DNA of 64,000 nt, taken from the NCBI RefSeq assembly GCF_040372045.1, contig NZ_BAABWH010000001.1; one strand, given 5' to 3'. How positions within the stretch are numbered: position 1 is the stretch's first letter; every line of letters starts with the position of its first letter. The stretch is from Thalassolituus sp006212115 (GTDB taxonomy: Bacteria; Pseudomonadota; Gammaproteobacteria; Pseudomonadales; Oceanobacteraceae). This document shows, one piece after another, positions 42,955 to 50,863 of this stretch. The position numbers were made by a program, and so were the translations under genes. The notes beneath the pieces were generated by a model. That model was not told where the DNA came from. It did not search any database and was given only the letters and a program-made list of their open reading frames with translations.

Positions 42955-44070
42955 ATGCCCGCCGACTTTGACGTAACCATCATTGGCGGCGGGGTAATCG
43001 GCCTTGCCTGTGCGAGAGCTCTCTCTCACAACCGTTCAGTTCTCCTTGTTGAACAGCATTTCGTCTTTGGCAGTGAAACCAGCAGTCGTAACAGTGAGGT
43101 CATTCATGCAGGCCTCTATTATCCTCCCGGCTCGCTGAAAGAATCGTTGTGTATCGAAGGTCGTCAGAAGCTGTATCGCTTCTGCGACGATCACGACGTG
43201 CCATATAAAAAAATCGGCAAGCTAATTGTCGCGCCTGACGAAGAAAACCCTGAGTTAATCCGCCTCGAACAGAAAGCCTTGAAGCTAGGCATTCCCCTAT
43301 CGCGCCTGAGCGCCAGTGAAATAAAAGAGAAAGAACCAAAAGTGCGGGCAGCTGCAGCACTTTTTTCGCCTGAAACGGGCATTATTGATAGCCACACCTA
43401 TATGCTCAGACTGGCGCAGGAGGCTGAAAAATCGGGAGCCACCCTGATGAAACAGACGCGCTTCCTGCAAGCTACTTCTACAGAAGATGGTTGGCTGCTC
43501 AATCTCGACACTGAAGACGGTGAGTACACCATCTCCACAAATGTCGTAATTAATGCCGCGGGTCTGCACAGCCACGATGTGGCTCTGCGAGCAGGAGTCC
43601 CAGCATCGGCCCTGCCGACACTGCATTACTGTCGGGGCCACTATTTCAGCTACCAACAGGCGAGCCCTTTTCAGCATCTGATTTACCCTCTACCTGAAAA
43701 AAACCTTGCCGGGTTGGGAATACACGCGACTCTGGATCTTGGCGGACAAGCCCGGTTTGGACCGGATACCGAATATTTAACAGGTCATGAGCTTCGCTAC
43801 GGTGTTGCCGATCACTTGCGGGAAAAGTTTGCCAACGCCGTCAGCTCTTACTTCCCCTGCCTTGAATCAGCATCTTTACAGCCCGCTTACTCGGGCATAC
43901 GTCCAAAACTCAGCGGTCCCGGGCAACCCGCCGAGGACTTTCTCATTTTTGAAACCAATAGCGAAAAAAAGAGCAAAATACTTCACCTTTTCGGTATAGA
44001 GAGCCCCGGTTTAACCAGTTCTCTGGCGCTGGCCGATAAAATCACCGCCAGACTTCCAACGGCAACCTGA
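42955..44070 (+). CDS. FAD-dependent oxidoreductase, L-2-hydroxyglutarate oxidase (LhgO)-like
   Basis: 371 residues. N-terminal dinucleotide motif DVTIIGGGVIGLACARAL, then SSRNSEVIHAGLYYPPGSLK, a signature of the LhgO/DAO branch, and C-terminal PAYSGIRPKLSGPG with HLFGIESPGLTSSLALA. Members oxidise 2-hydroxy acids and pass electrons to the quinone pool. The product is slightly shorter than typical LhgO (about 400). It follows the binding-protein gene by three bases. Confidence 0.85.
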   Translation: MPADFDVTIIGGGVIGLACARALSHNRSVLLVEQHFVFGSETSSRNSEVIHAGLYYPPGSLKESLCIEGRQKLYRFCDDHDVPYKKIGKLIVAPDEENPELIRLEQKALKLGIPLSRLSASEIKEKEPKVRAAAALFSPETGIIDSHTYMLRLAQEAEKSGATLMKQTRFLQATSTEDGWLLNLDTEDGEYTISTNVVINAAGLHSHDVALRAGVPASALPTLHYCRGHYFSYQQASPFQHLIYPLPEKNLAGLGIHATLDLGGQARFGPDTEYLTGHELRYGVADHLREKFANAVSSYFPCLESASLQPAYSGIRPKLSGPGQPAEDFLIFETNSEKKSKILHLFGIESPGLTSSLALADKITARLPTAT

Positions 44071-44255
44071 CTTTTATGTAACATTCTGTGGCGAGTTCTC
44101 ACAGAGCGACTACACTAAAGTGACTCGCAGCAAGAAGACGACGGAACCGGGTTTACAATTGTTCACCATAAATGACAAGGTGGACACTGGAAGCCAGGGA
44201 GTAGCTGCTAATCTGAATATACGTTCAGAAAACGACAATTACTAAAGGGCGAACC

Positions 44256-44498
44256 ATGACTCAAGCGATGCGTGTGACAGCAGACAACAACAACGAGATC
44301 AGCACGATTCTTTCCGAACGTGTTCTGATTCCCGTCAGCTGTGACCACTGCGATAAAGAAACTGAAGTCAGTCTGGAAACACTAAAAAGTACCAGTACGG
44401 TAATGTGCGAGCACTGCTGCCATGTGAGAAGTTTCAGCCAGGCCGAGATGACCATGCTACAGGCGGTACTCAGCCGCGCAGGATATCGGGTATCCTGA
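44256..44498 (+). CDS. Small zinc-ribbon-like protein
   Basis: 80 residues. Two cysteine knuckles, VSCDHCDKE and VMCEHCCHVRS, about 20 residues apart, would make a zinc ribbon. No signal peptide. Family not recognised; such small proteins often bind nucleic acid or act as protein adaptors. Ribosome site AAAGGG. Converges with the TetR gene 15 bp away. Confidence 0.65.
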   Translation: MTQAMRVTADNNNEISTILSERVLIPVSCDHCDKETEVSLETLKSTSTVMCEHCCHVRSFSQAEMTMLQAVLSRAGYRVS

Positions 44499-44513
44499 TC
44501 CAACCGCCCGGAT

Positions 44514-45209
44514 TCAGAGTTCGGGCTGTACCAACATAGGAAGAAGCATGCTCAGATAGCGCCGGAGGATACGTTCTGGCGCATCACTGTCCCCCTCTTC
44601 CAACAACAGCTGATATTCGACGGAATGCAGGATCGCCATCACGATGGCGGTGTCTTCCTCTACCATTTGCGAACCCATCAGCATCGTGATTTCCCTGACA
44701 GCGTCGGTAAGTGCGGCATGGTGCATGTTCGCCAGCCGTCGAACCCGGTCTTCAACAAACACTTCGTAGCGGAAAGCCTGCTCGCTGATCAACATGCGTG
44801 TGTCCTCAGCCAGCTTCCCTCGGGAGAAACCGCTCAGGCTGGTTACAAGGCGTTCGATCGCCTGGTGCTGCTGACGTGGATCGGTCATGTCGTATTCGCG
44901 AATGTCCCTAGCCGTTTCCCGGAATTCAACGGCGAAACGCTGCACGTACGCCAGCGCCCATTCCGTGTAAAGCGTAAAGGCATCGGCGATCAGTTCGTGA
45001 ATATCTTTAAAGTAGTAGGTCGTCGCGGCAAGGGGCACTTCGGCCTCGGACGCGACCGCACGATGGCGGACCCCTCTGACACCATCCCGCACAATAATGC
45101 GCATGGTTGCCTCCAGAATCTGGCGGCGACGTTGCTCACTTTTTTCACGACTGGTGCGTCGCCCGCGGTACTTCAGGGCGCTGTTTTGCGTATCGTTATT
45201 ATTATTCAT
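44514..45209 (-). CDS. TetR family transcriptional regulator
   Basis: 231 residues from the ATG at 45209, chosen for the GAGGACCGCT ribosome site; a longer frame to 45332 is not credible. N-terminal TetR helix-turn-helix: RRRQILEATMRIIVRDGVRG, VRHRAVASEAEVPLAATTYY. The C-terminal ligand domain is specific to itself. The YYFKDIHELIADAF stretch is typical of TetR. Divergent from the 156-residue unknown gene, which may be a target. Confidence 0.9.
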   Translation of the reverse strand: MNNNNDTQNSALKYRGRRTSREKSEQRRRQILEATMRIIVRDGVRGVRHRAVASEAEVPLAATTYYFKDIHELIADAFTLYTEWALAYVQRFAVEFRETARDIREYDMTDPRQQHQAIERLVTSLSGFSRGKLAEDTRMLISEQAFRYEVFVEDRVRRLANMHHAALTDAVREITMLMGSQMVEEDTAIVMAILHSVEYQLLLEEGDSDAPERILRRYLSMLLPMLVQPEL

Positions 45210-45418
45210 AGCGGTCCTCACTCGGTGCATTATGAAGAATTTCACCTTATGAATGAAGTTTTCCTGGCAACTGCGGTGGCAAAGCTGGCGACATTTCGCC
45301 GTCAAACGCGGCAATAGCCAGATCAACAACAATCCAAACCCAAAAAATCACAATAAAATCAATAACTTAAATCACTGGCATAGGAAATGCTTTATCTCTC
45401 AGGAAGAGGAGAATCGTG

Positions 45419-45889
45419 ATGTTATTAAACGCCCTGACAAACTACCTGCAGAACCAGCCCTCCAGTGCTGATGTACAAAGCGCTGCTACTCAGGCCGTGA
45501 AAACAGCAGACAGTACGCCGTCCGATAACAAAGACGATCCTTCCCTCGGTCTATACACCGTTTCGGATCGCGCCGTGATGGTCAGTGCCGTTGCAGCGGA
45601 GTTCGATGTACGTGCCCTCAAGCCCGAAGAGTTTGGCGCATTCCAGAACCGCTTGCAGGAATTCGGACTACTGGATCGCGAGGGCATTCAGGCACTCAGC
45701 CTGATTCATACTGCCAGACTCGACAACACTGATAATCAGCCGCTCAATGCCAAAGATATCGTCGACAATGCACACGCTCAGGCACTGGAGCCCGGCGCCA
45801 GTTATAGCCAGAAAAAGCAGGTCCACCTGCTTCACACACTCTTCAGTAATCTGGACTCTGCAACACCTCAGCAGCAAAAAGCATCGTAA
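45419..45889 (+). CDS. Hypothetical protein, 156 residues
   Basis: Soluble, acidic, helical, Gln/Ala-rich at the N-terminus (NQPSSADVQSAATQAVKTAD). A motif LYTVSDRAVMVSAVAAEFDV followed by LKPEEFGAFQNRLQEFGLLD recalls helical hairpin proteins but I cannot name a family. The start lies after a strong GGAAGAGGAG ribosome site. Divergent from TetR and 37 bp before the DUF481 gene. Confidence 0.7.
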   Translation: MLLNALTNYLQNQPSSADVQSAATQAVKTADSTPSDNKDDPSLGLYTVSDRAVMVSAVAAEFDVRALKPEEFGAFQNRLQEFGLLDREGIQALSLIHTARLDNTDNQPLNAKDIVDNAHAQALEPGASYSQKKQVHLLHTLFSNLDSATPQQQKAS

Positions 45890-45926
45890 GTGATACACTG
45901 TCGCTTCAATTTATCTGGAGACATGT

Positions 45927-46670
45927 ATGTTTCGACCGCTTCTTGTGATGACTTTGATTCCCCTTCAAACCCTCGCGATTACCAATGTTGAAGAAAAACG
46001 CCGTGCCAGCGACTCTGATGGCTGGCTGAACACAGCGACACTGGGGTTTGATGCGCAATCAGGTAACACCAAAGAACGGGAATGGAATCTCGGTTTAAAC
46101 ACCAGCTGGCAGAATGCCGAGCACCGTGCTTTCGGCTGGTACACGCGCAGCTACGAATCCGTTAACGACGAGCGTACCAGTGACAACACCTTTGCTCACT
46201 TACGCTACGTGCGTAATTTCCGCGCGTCGGTTGGCCAGGAGACCTTTCTGCAGTACGAACGTGATCCGTTTGCAGAGTTGCAGTACCGCTTCCTTGCCGG
46301 GCTCGGCGTACGTTTTCAGAAGAACTGGGGAGACGACCAACTGGTACGTCAGGGTGTCGGTGCTTTCCATGAATCGATTAAAGAGGACAACGGCGCCGGG
46401 CAGGAAGAGGCTCAACTTACCCGCCTGAACCTCTACACGCATGGTGAGACTCCTCTCGGTTACAGCCACCTGTTAGGCACCGTTTACCTGCAACCTTCGA
46501 TCGATGACACCGATGATATCCGGGCATTAGCGCGCTTCACGCTAAGGTTACCGCTGGCATCCAGCACCGACCTGAACTGGCAGTGGCAAACCCGCTGGGA
46601 CAGTCGCCCACCGCAAGGCGCGGAAGAGCTGAACCACAAGACTCAATTATCCCTCGCCATCCGGTTCTGA
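45927..46670 (+). CDS. DUF481 outer-membrane beta-barrel protein (YdiY-like)
   Basis: 247 residues with a signal peptide (FRPLLVMTLIPLQTLA) and the DUF481 pattern: WLNTATLGFDAQSGNTKERE, WNLGLNTSW, FQKNWGDDQLVRQGVGAF, with a terminal aromatic residue (SLAIRF) typical of outer-membrane barrels. Members are called salt-induced outer-membrane proteins; a biochemical function is not established. A strong terminator follows. Confidence 0.85.
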   Translation: MFRPLLVMTLIPLQTLAITNVEEKRRASDSDGWLNTATLGFDAQSGNTKEREWNLGLNTSWQNAEHRAFGWYTRSYESVNDERTSDNTFAHLRYVRNFRASVGQETFLQYERDPFAELQYRFLAGLGVRFQKNWGDDQLVRQGVGAFHESIKEDNGAGQEEAQLTRLNLYTHGETPLGYSHLLGTVYLQPSIDDTDDIRALARFTLRLPLASSTDLNWQWQTRWDSRPPQGAEELNHKTQLSLAIRF

Positions 46671-46684
46671 CTCCGTCAGACAAC

Positions 46685-46719
46685 ACGGGTTTACAGAACT
46701 CTCTCTGTAAACCCGTTTC
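46685..46719 (+). terminator. Intrinsic terminator after the DUF481 gene
   Basis: ACGGGTTTACAG (46685-46696) and CTGTAAACCCGT (46705-46716) form a perfect 12-bp stem with an 8-base loop, 15 bp after the stop codon; TTCC follows. This is the clearest terminator in the window. Confidence 0.8.
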
Positions 46720-46885
46720 CTCCCGCCGTATTTACTCAACTCCTCACGTGCGACAGGTGTTCATTATTGCGCGGTATCACAGCAAACCCGCGTGATTTCT
46801 GCTTAACTTTCAGTACAGCTTTGAGAAATACACAGGTGCCCTACTGCATCCTGAAGTAACGTATGCACCGCAGGGAGTAACTGCA

Positions 46886-47746
46886 ATGCAGGCAACACTG
46901 GTCGAACGTCTCGAAAAAGCCATCAACTCGTTGATGATACGATTCGCGCCGGTTTGGTACGCGACTCAAGCACTGCAAAAAATGTCTCTGCCAGATTATG
47001 CGCCGTTGAATCCATTGGTCACGGATGCAAACCAATGGTTCAACCTGCCAACAGCATTGAACAGCGCATGTTCAGCATTACTCGAAGAAGGCAATGGCTG
47101 GCAAGGGCTGGCAAAAGAGCTGGAGCACCTCGCTGTACAAAAACTGATCCAGCGCCCGGTTTCTCTCACCCGATTGACCGGTGCCCACCATTTGCCCCCA
47201 TATGACGGTTTTAGTGCTGCTCCGACACTGCGCGAGGCGGTATTAGCTCTGGAAAACGACCAGGCCGCTATCGAAAGCGACGAAGCCTTCGATGACCTGA
47301 TGCGGGCTTTACCCCGGTCGCTGCAGGCGACTCACCGCGAATGGGACGGTCGCCTTCTGCTCAACTCGCATGAATTGCTGGAACAGATAATACCGCTCAT
47401 TGAATACGCCGGAGTCCGCCAACGCGATGCCATGGTGCCAGCAAATCTGATCATTGAAGGGGTCCGACAAGAAGCACTGGAACGTATCCGAACCAAATAC
47501 TGGTGGTTTGTTATGCACCCGGATAGCGCTCAGGCACTCACCATCCTGTTTTCACAATGTGGATTCTCAGCAGCCCATTCCGGGCCTGTCGGGCCATCAG
47601 AGGGCCACGCGTTCTTTTTTGCGCCCAAGTCGTCGCAACGGTTGAACAAGGTTGTATTGCAACTGATGTCGTCCAGACGTAGTACGCAACTGTCTGAATT
47701 CGGTCGCTTTCTGAGTAAACACAGACACAGGTTCCGAACACCCTAG
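46886..47746 (+). CDS. Hypothetical protein, 286 residues
   Basis: Not recognised. Soluble, no signal peptide, mostly helical, with Trp-rich patches (RTKYWWFVMHPDS, VWYATQALQKM) and two regions enriched in charged pairs. The frame is open throughout and the ribosome site GGGAG stands before the ATG, so it is probably real. Single gene between the DUF481 terminator and the AraC gene. Confidence 0.7.
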   Translation: MQATLVERLEKAINSLMIRFAPVWYATQALQKMSLPDYAPLNPLVTDANQWFNLPTALNSACSALLEEGNGWQGLAKELEHLAVQKLIQRPVSLTRLTGAHHLPPYDGFSAAPTLREAVLALENDQAAIESDEAFDDLMRALPRSLQATHREWDGRLLLNSHELLEQIIPLIEYAGVRQRDAMVPANLIIEGVRQEALERIRTKYWWFVMHPDSAQALTILFSQCGFSAAHSGPVGPSEGHAFFFAPKSSQRLNKVVLQLMSSRRSTQLSEFGRFLSKHRHRFRTP

Positions 47747-47909
47747 CCGCTTAATCAGGCATCCGGATACATTTGGTTACATTGCCCTGTGGCGTTAAAT
47801 GCCCCCTTTATAGTAAGGTATGGCGTCATCGAACACGTTAATCGCCCGCCAAGAGTGCACGGCATAACATCTGGCATTACATCTGTAATAACAACAAGAC
47901 GGATACATC

Positions 47910-48938
47910 ATGATCAGAGGCACCTGGAGTCTGACGGACCCACTGGTACCGGTGAATATTCCGGCCACCATGCTGAAAGTTGGCGAAGACAAAGGCGTAA
48001 GCCGTGAAGCATTGCTCAAGAACACGGGGATCAGCCCTGAAGTGCTGGAAGACCCTTCCGCGCGGCTGACCTATCAGCAGCTGCTGTTTCTGGCTGAAAA
48101 CCTGATTCGCAACTACCCGGACGACAGTGTTGGTCTGGATCTTGGTGCTGCCATCAATATTAATCAGTTCGGCATGCTGGGTTACGCCATTCTCAGCTGT
48201 GCCGACCTGCGTAGCGCACTGCAACTGGGCATCAAATACCATACTCTGGTCGATCCGGCGTTCACTTTTGAAGTGATGAATCTGGGCGAAACTTCGGCTG
48301 TGCGACTCACCAGCCACATTCCATTCGAGCATATTTATCGGATGATCTGTGATGTGTTTGTGGCATCGTTCTCGACCCTTGCGCGATTCCTGACGGGTCG
48401 CCACGAAGCTCAGCCAATAGAGGTGCACCTCAACCACCCTGAGCCGGAATACGCGGAACGCTACAAAGAGTTCTTTGATTGCACCGTACGCTTCGACCAG
48501 CCGCGCACTGAATTTATCATCAGCAACAGCGTCCTCGACTTCCAACTGGTGATGGCTGATAAGGCAACCGCTGCCATGGCGGAAAGCCAGTGTGAAGAAA
48601 TTCTGGCGCGTATGGGCCCTAAAGAGGGCATCATCGCGAAAGTACGTCGTATCCTGCTGAGCAATCCCGGTCACTTTCCACCAGTGGATGATGTGGCCAG
48701 CCAGTTAGCGACCTCAACCCGTACTCTGAGCCGCAGTTTGCAGGACGTCGGTACCTCCTATCAACGCATCCTCGACGAAGTGCGTAAAGAGATGGCCATT
48801 GAGTATCTGCGTAGCTCCAACTTGCCGATCGAAGAAATTGCCGCGCTTGTTGGCTACAGCGATCCCTCTAACTTCCGTAAGGCATTCCGCCGCTGGACGC
48901 AAAACGCGCCCTCCTACTACCGGGAAGGGAAGTCCTGA
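47910..48938 (+). CDS. AraC family transcriptional regulator (OruR-like, arabinose-binding-domain type)
   Basis: 342 residues. The N-terminal ligand domain (about 20-220, 'GISPEVLEDPSARLTYQQLL') is of the PF12625 type found in OruR/GliR regulators. The C-terminal double HTH is clear: VASQLATSTRTLSRSLQDVG and IEEIAALVGYSDPSNFRKAF, RRWTQNAPSYYR. Regulated genes not evident; the neighbours are unrelated. Confidence 0.92.
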   Translation: MIRGTWSLTDPLVPVNIPATMLKVGEDKGVSREALLKNTGISPEVLEDPSARLTYQQLLFLAENLIRNYPDDSVGLDLGAAININQFGMLGYAILSCADLRSALQLGIKYHTLVDPAFTFEVMNLGETSAVRLTSHIPFEHIYRMICDVFVASFSTLARFLTGRHEAQPIEVHLNHPEPEYAERYKEFFDCTVRFDQPRTEFIISNSVLDFQLVMADKATAAMAESQCEEILARMGPKEGIIAKVRRILLSNPGHFPPVDDVASQLATSTRTLSRSLQDVGTSYQRILDEVRKEMAIEYLRSSNLPIEEIAALVGYSDPSNFRKAFRRWTQNAPSYYREGKS

Positions 48939-48956
48939 TCCTATCCCTTCTGTGAT

Positions 48957-48980
48957 CCACCTCTGACCTGTCAGAGGTGG
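48957..48980. terminator. Hairpin after the AraC gene
   Basis: CCACCTCTGAC (48957-48967) pairs perfectly with GTCAGAGGTGG (48970-48980), an 11-bp stem with a minimal 2-base gap. The next bases are TGTCTGCTCC, without a T-run. Likely terminator of the AraC gene. Confidence 0.55.
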
Positions 48981-49079
48981 TGTCTGCTCCAGACGTCATC
49001 GTAGCTTCACCACACTGAAACTTTTTTGTCATATTCAAACTGCAAAGTGTTGGGTATGCATGAAGAACAGGCCAGCGTG

Positions 49080-50285
49080 ATGTCCACAGAGCTTTCCCGC
49101 ATCTCCATAGTGACAGAAACTTATGCTCCGGAAGTAAACGGTGTTGCACATACCTTGGCGACTCTGGTCGAAGGCATGCGCCAACGTGGCATTGAGGTTC
49201 AGGTTATTCGTCCGCGCCAGCACAAGGCCGATCTCGGTGACCAGCAGACGCTCACCCTGCCGGGCCTGCCTATTCCGGGATACCCAGAACTGAAATTCGG
49301 CCTGCCCTTTTACAATCGAGTGAAGCGCGCAATTGCAGAATTTTCTCCGCAGGCAATTTATGTCGCCACCGAAGGGCCACTAGGTTGGGCAGCATGCCGT
49401 GCAGCAGACAAGCTGAAGATTGGCGTTGTCAGTGGCTTCCACACGAATTTCCACCAATACGGCAAGCACTACCGACTGGGCTTAATCGAAAACCTCGGCT
49501 ATCGATACATGCGCTGGTTCCATAACAACACGGCTGCGACTCTGGTTCCTACTCAAGCACAAGCGGATGAGTTAACCGAACACGGATTCGAGCGCGTGGG
49601 TGTATTGTCGCGGGGCGTAAACAGCGAGCAGTTCTCCCCTGCTCATCGTAATCCGGAATTGCGCCGGCAGTGGGGTGTCAGCGATGACACTCCGGTTTTA
49701 CTTTACGTAGGGCGTATCGCAGCAGAGAAAAACCTGCAACTGGTCGTTCGAACCTACGAAGAGATACACAACCAGGACAACAGCATAAAACTGGTCCTGG
49801 TTGGTGACGGCCCTGAGCTGGAAGCGATTCGTCAGCGTCACCCAGATGTCATCTGCGCGGGTATTCAGCGCGGTGCGACCCTCGCCGAGTACTACGCCAG
49901 TGGCGATCTGTTTCTGTTTCCAAGTCTGACCGACACCTTCGGTAATGTCGTCACTGAGGCACTGGCAAGCGGTCTGGGGGTGGTGAGTTTCGATTACGCC
50001 GCCGCACATGAGCACACAGAAGATGGCATCAGTGCCATGTTGGCGCCGTTTGGAGACGAGCAAGCCTTTATTCGCTCCGCTTTGTCACTGAGTGAGCGTC
50101 CAAATCACTTACGTCAGATTCGCCAGAATGCGCGCGCGATTGCCGAAAGCATTTCCTGGGACAGCATTATCAACGATTTCCTGCAGCACCTTCACGCTGC
50201 ACACAGCAAGGTAAACCAGCATGGACATACTGAAGCATCGCGAAGCAAGGGCCGAATTTCTGTTCCGCAAAGCGGATCACTTTGA
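49080..50285 (+). CDS. GT4 family glycosyltransferase (paralogue 2)
   Basis: 401 residues from the ATG at 49080, which aligns with the start of its paralogue at 39309; upstream ATGs at 49056 and 49026 are possible. Features: IVTETYAPEVNGVAHTLA, VVSGFHTNFHQYGKHY, LLYVGRIAAEKNLQLVV and the E-x7-E region FPSLTDTFGNVVTEALASGL. Similar to the gene at 38143-39309. It overlaps the PAP2 phosphatase gene by 65 bp. The pairing suggests lipid glycosylation on diacylglycerol or a polyprenyl acceptor, but this is an inference. Confidence 0.88.
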   Translation: MSTELSRISIVTETYAPEVNGVAHTLATLVEGMRQRGIEVQVIRPRQHKADLGDQQTLTLPGLPIPGYPELKFGLPFYNRVKRAIAEFSPQAIYVATEGPLGWAACRAADKLKIGVVSGFHTNFHQYGKHYRLGLIENLGYRYMRWFHNNTAATLVPTQAQADELTEHGFERVGVLSRGVNSEQFSPAHRNPELRRQWGVSDDTPVLLYVGRIAAEKNLQLVVRTYEEIHNQDNSIKLVLVGDGPELEAIRQRHPDVICAGIQRGATLAEYYASGDLFLFPSLTDTFGNVVTEALASGLGVVSFDYAAAHEHTEDGISAMLAPFGDEQAFIRSALSLSERPNHLRQIRQNARAIAESISWDSIINDFLQHLHAAHSKVNQHGHTEASRSKGRISVPQSGSL

Positions 50286-50820
50286 ACTGAGTCTGTGTCA
50301 GCGCCTCAATCGAATGGGGCACCTAAGAGCTATTCGCCTCTTTTTTAAGGGAATCAGTCGCCTTGGAGATGGCGTGTTCTGGTACTCGTTAGCGTTGGCT
50401 CTGCCACTGATGGCTGGAGCAGAGGGACTAGAAAAGCTGGGGCACATCACAGTCACAGGGTTAATCTGTATCCTGATTTACAGCCAATTAAAGAATCGGC
50501 TGGTACGCAAACGTCCGTTTATCTCGTTTCCGGATATTCATGCGCACACTGCGCCGCTGGATAAATACAGCTTCCCTTCTGGTCATACCATGAACGCGGT
50601 AAATTTCGCGGTTCTGTTTACCTGGGCGTTTCCTCCGCTCGCGTATCTGGTTGTGCCGTTTGCCCTGCTCGTTGCTTTATCTCGTGTCATTCTCGGCATG
50701 CACTATCCTACCGATGTCATGGTAGGCGCGGCTCTGGGCCTGATTCTGAGCTGGGGCTCTCTGCTTTTATTCCCGGCCGGTATATTTGCAGGCACGGCTC
50801 AGTATCTTATGTCCTTTTAA
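50221..50820 (+). CDS. PAP2 family membrane phosphatase
   Basis: 199 residues with the three phosphatase motifs: K91-x6-R98-P99 (KNRLVRKRP), PSGH at 119-122 and S154-R155-x5-H161-x3-D165 (SRVILGMHYPTD), between TM helices. PAP2 enzymes remove phosphate from phosphatidate, undecaprenyl pyrophosphate or related lipids at the membrane. Its 5' end lies inside the glycosyltransferase gene. The pair could make and glycosylate diacylglycerol. Confidence 0.92.
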   Translation: MDILKHREARAEFLFRKADHFELSLCQRLNRMGHLRAIRLFFKGISRLGDGVFWYSLALALPLMAGAEGLEKLGHITVTGLICILIYSQLKNRLVRKRPFISFPDIHAHTAPLDKYSFPSGHTMNAVNFAVLFTWAFPPLAYLVVPFALLVALSRVILGMHYPTDVMVGAALGLILSWGSLLLFPAGIFAGTAQYLMSF

Positions 50821-50863
50821 AAATGCTACAGAGCCGCTCTCATACTCACCTGGCGCCCGCGGT

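Noticed and set aside
42346..43029. 227-residue minus-strand frame across the binding-protein and FAD oxidase genes
   Set aside because: It crosses two well-supported plus-strand genes and has no recognisable motif.
44625..45317. 230-residue plus-strand frame opposite the TetR gene
   Set aside because: Antisense to a clear TetR sequence; no domain found.
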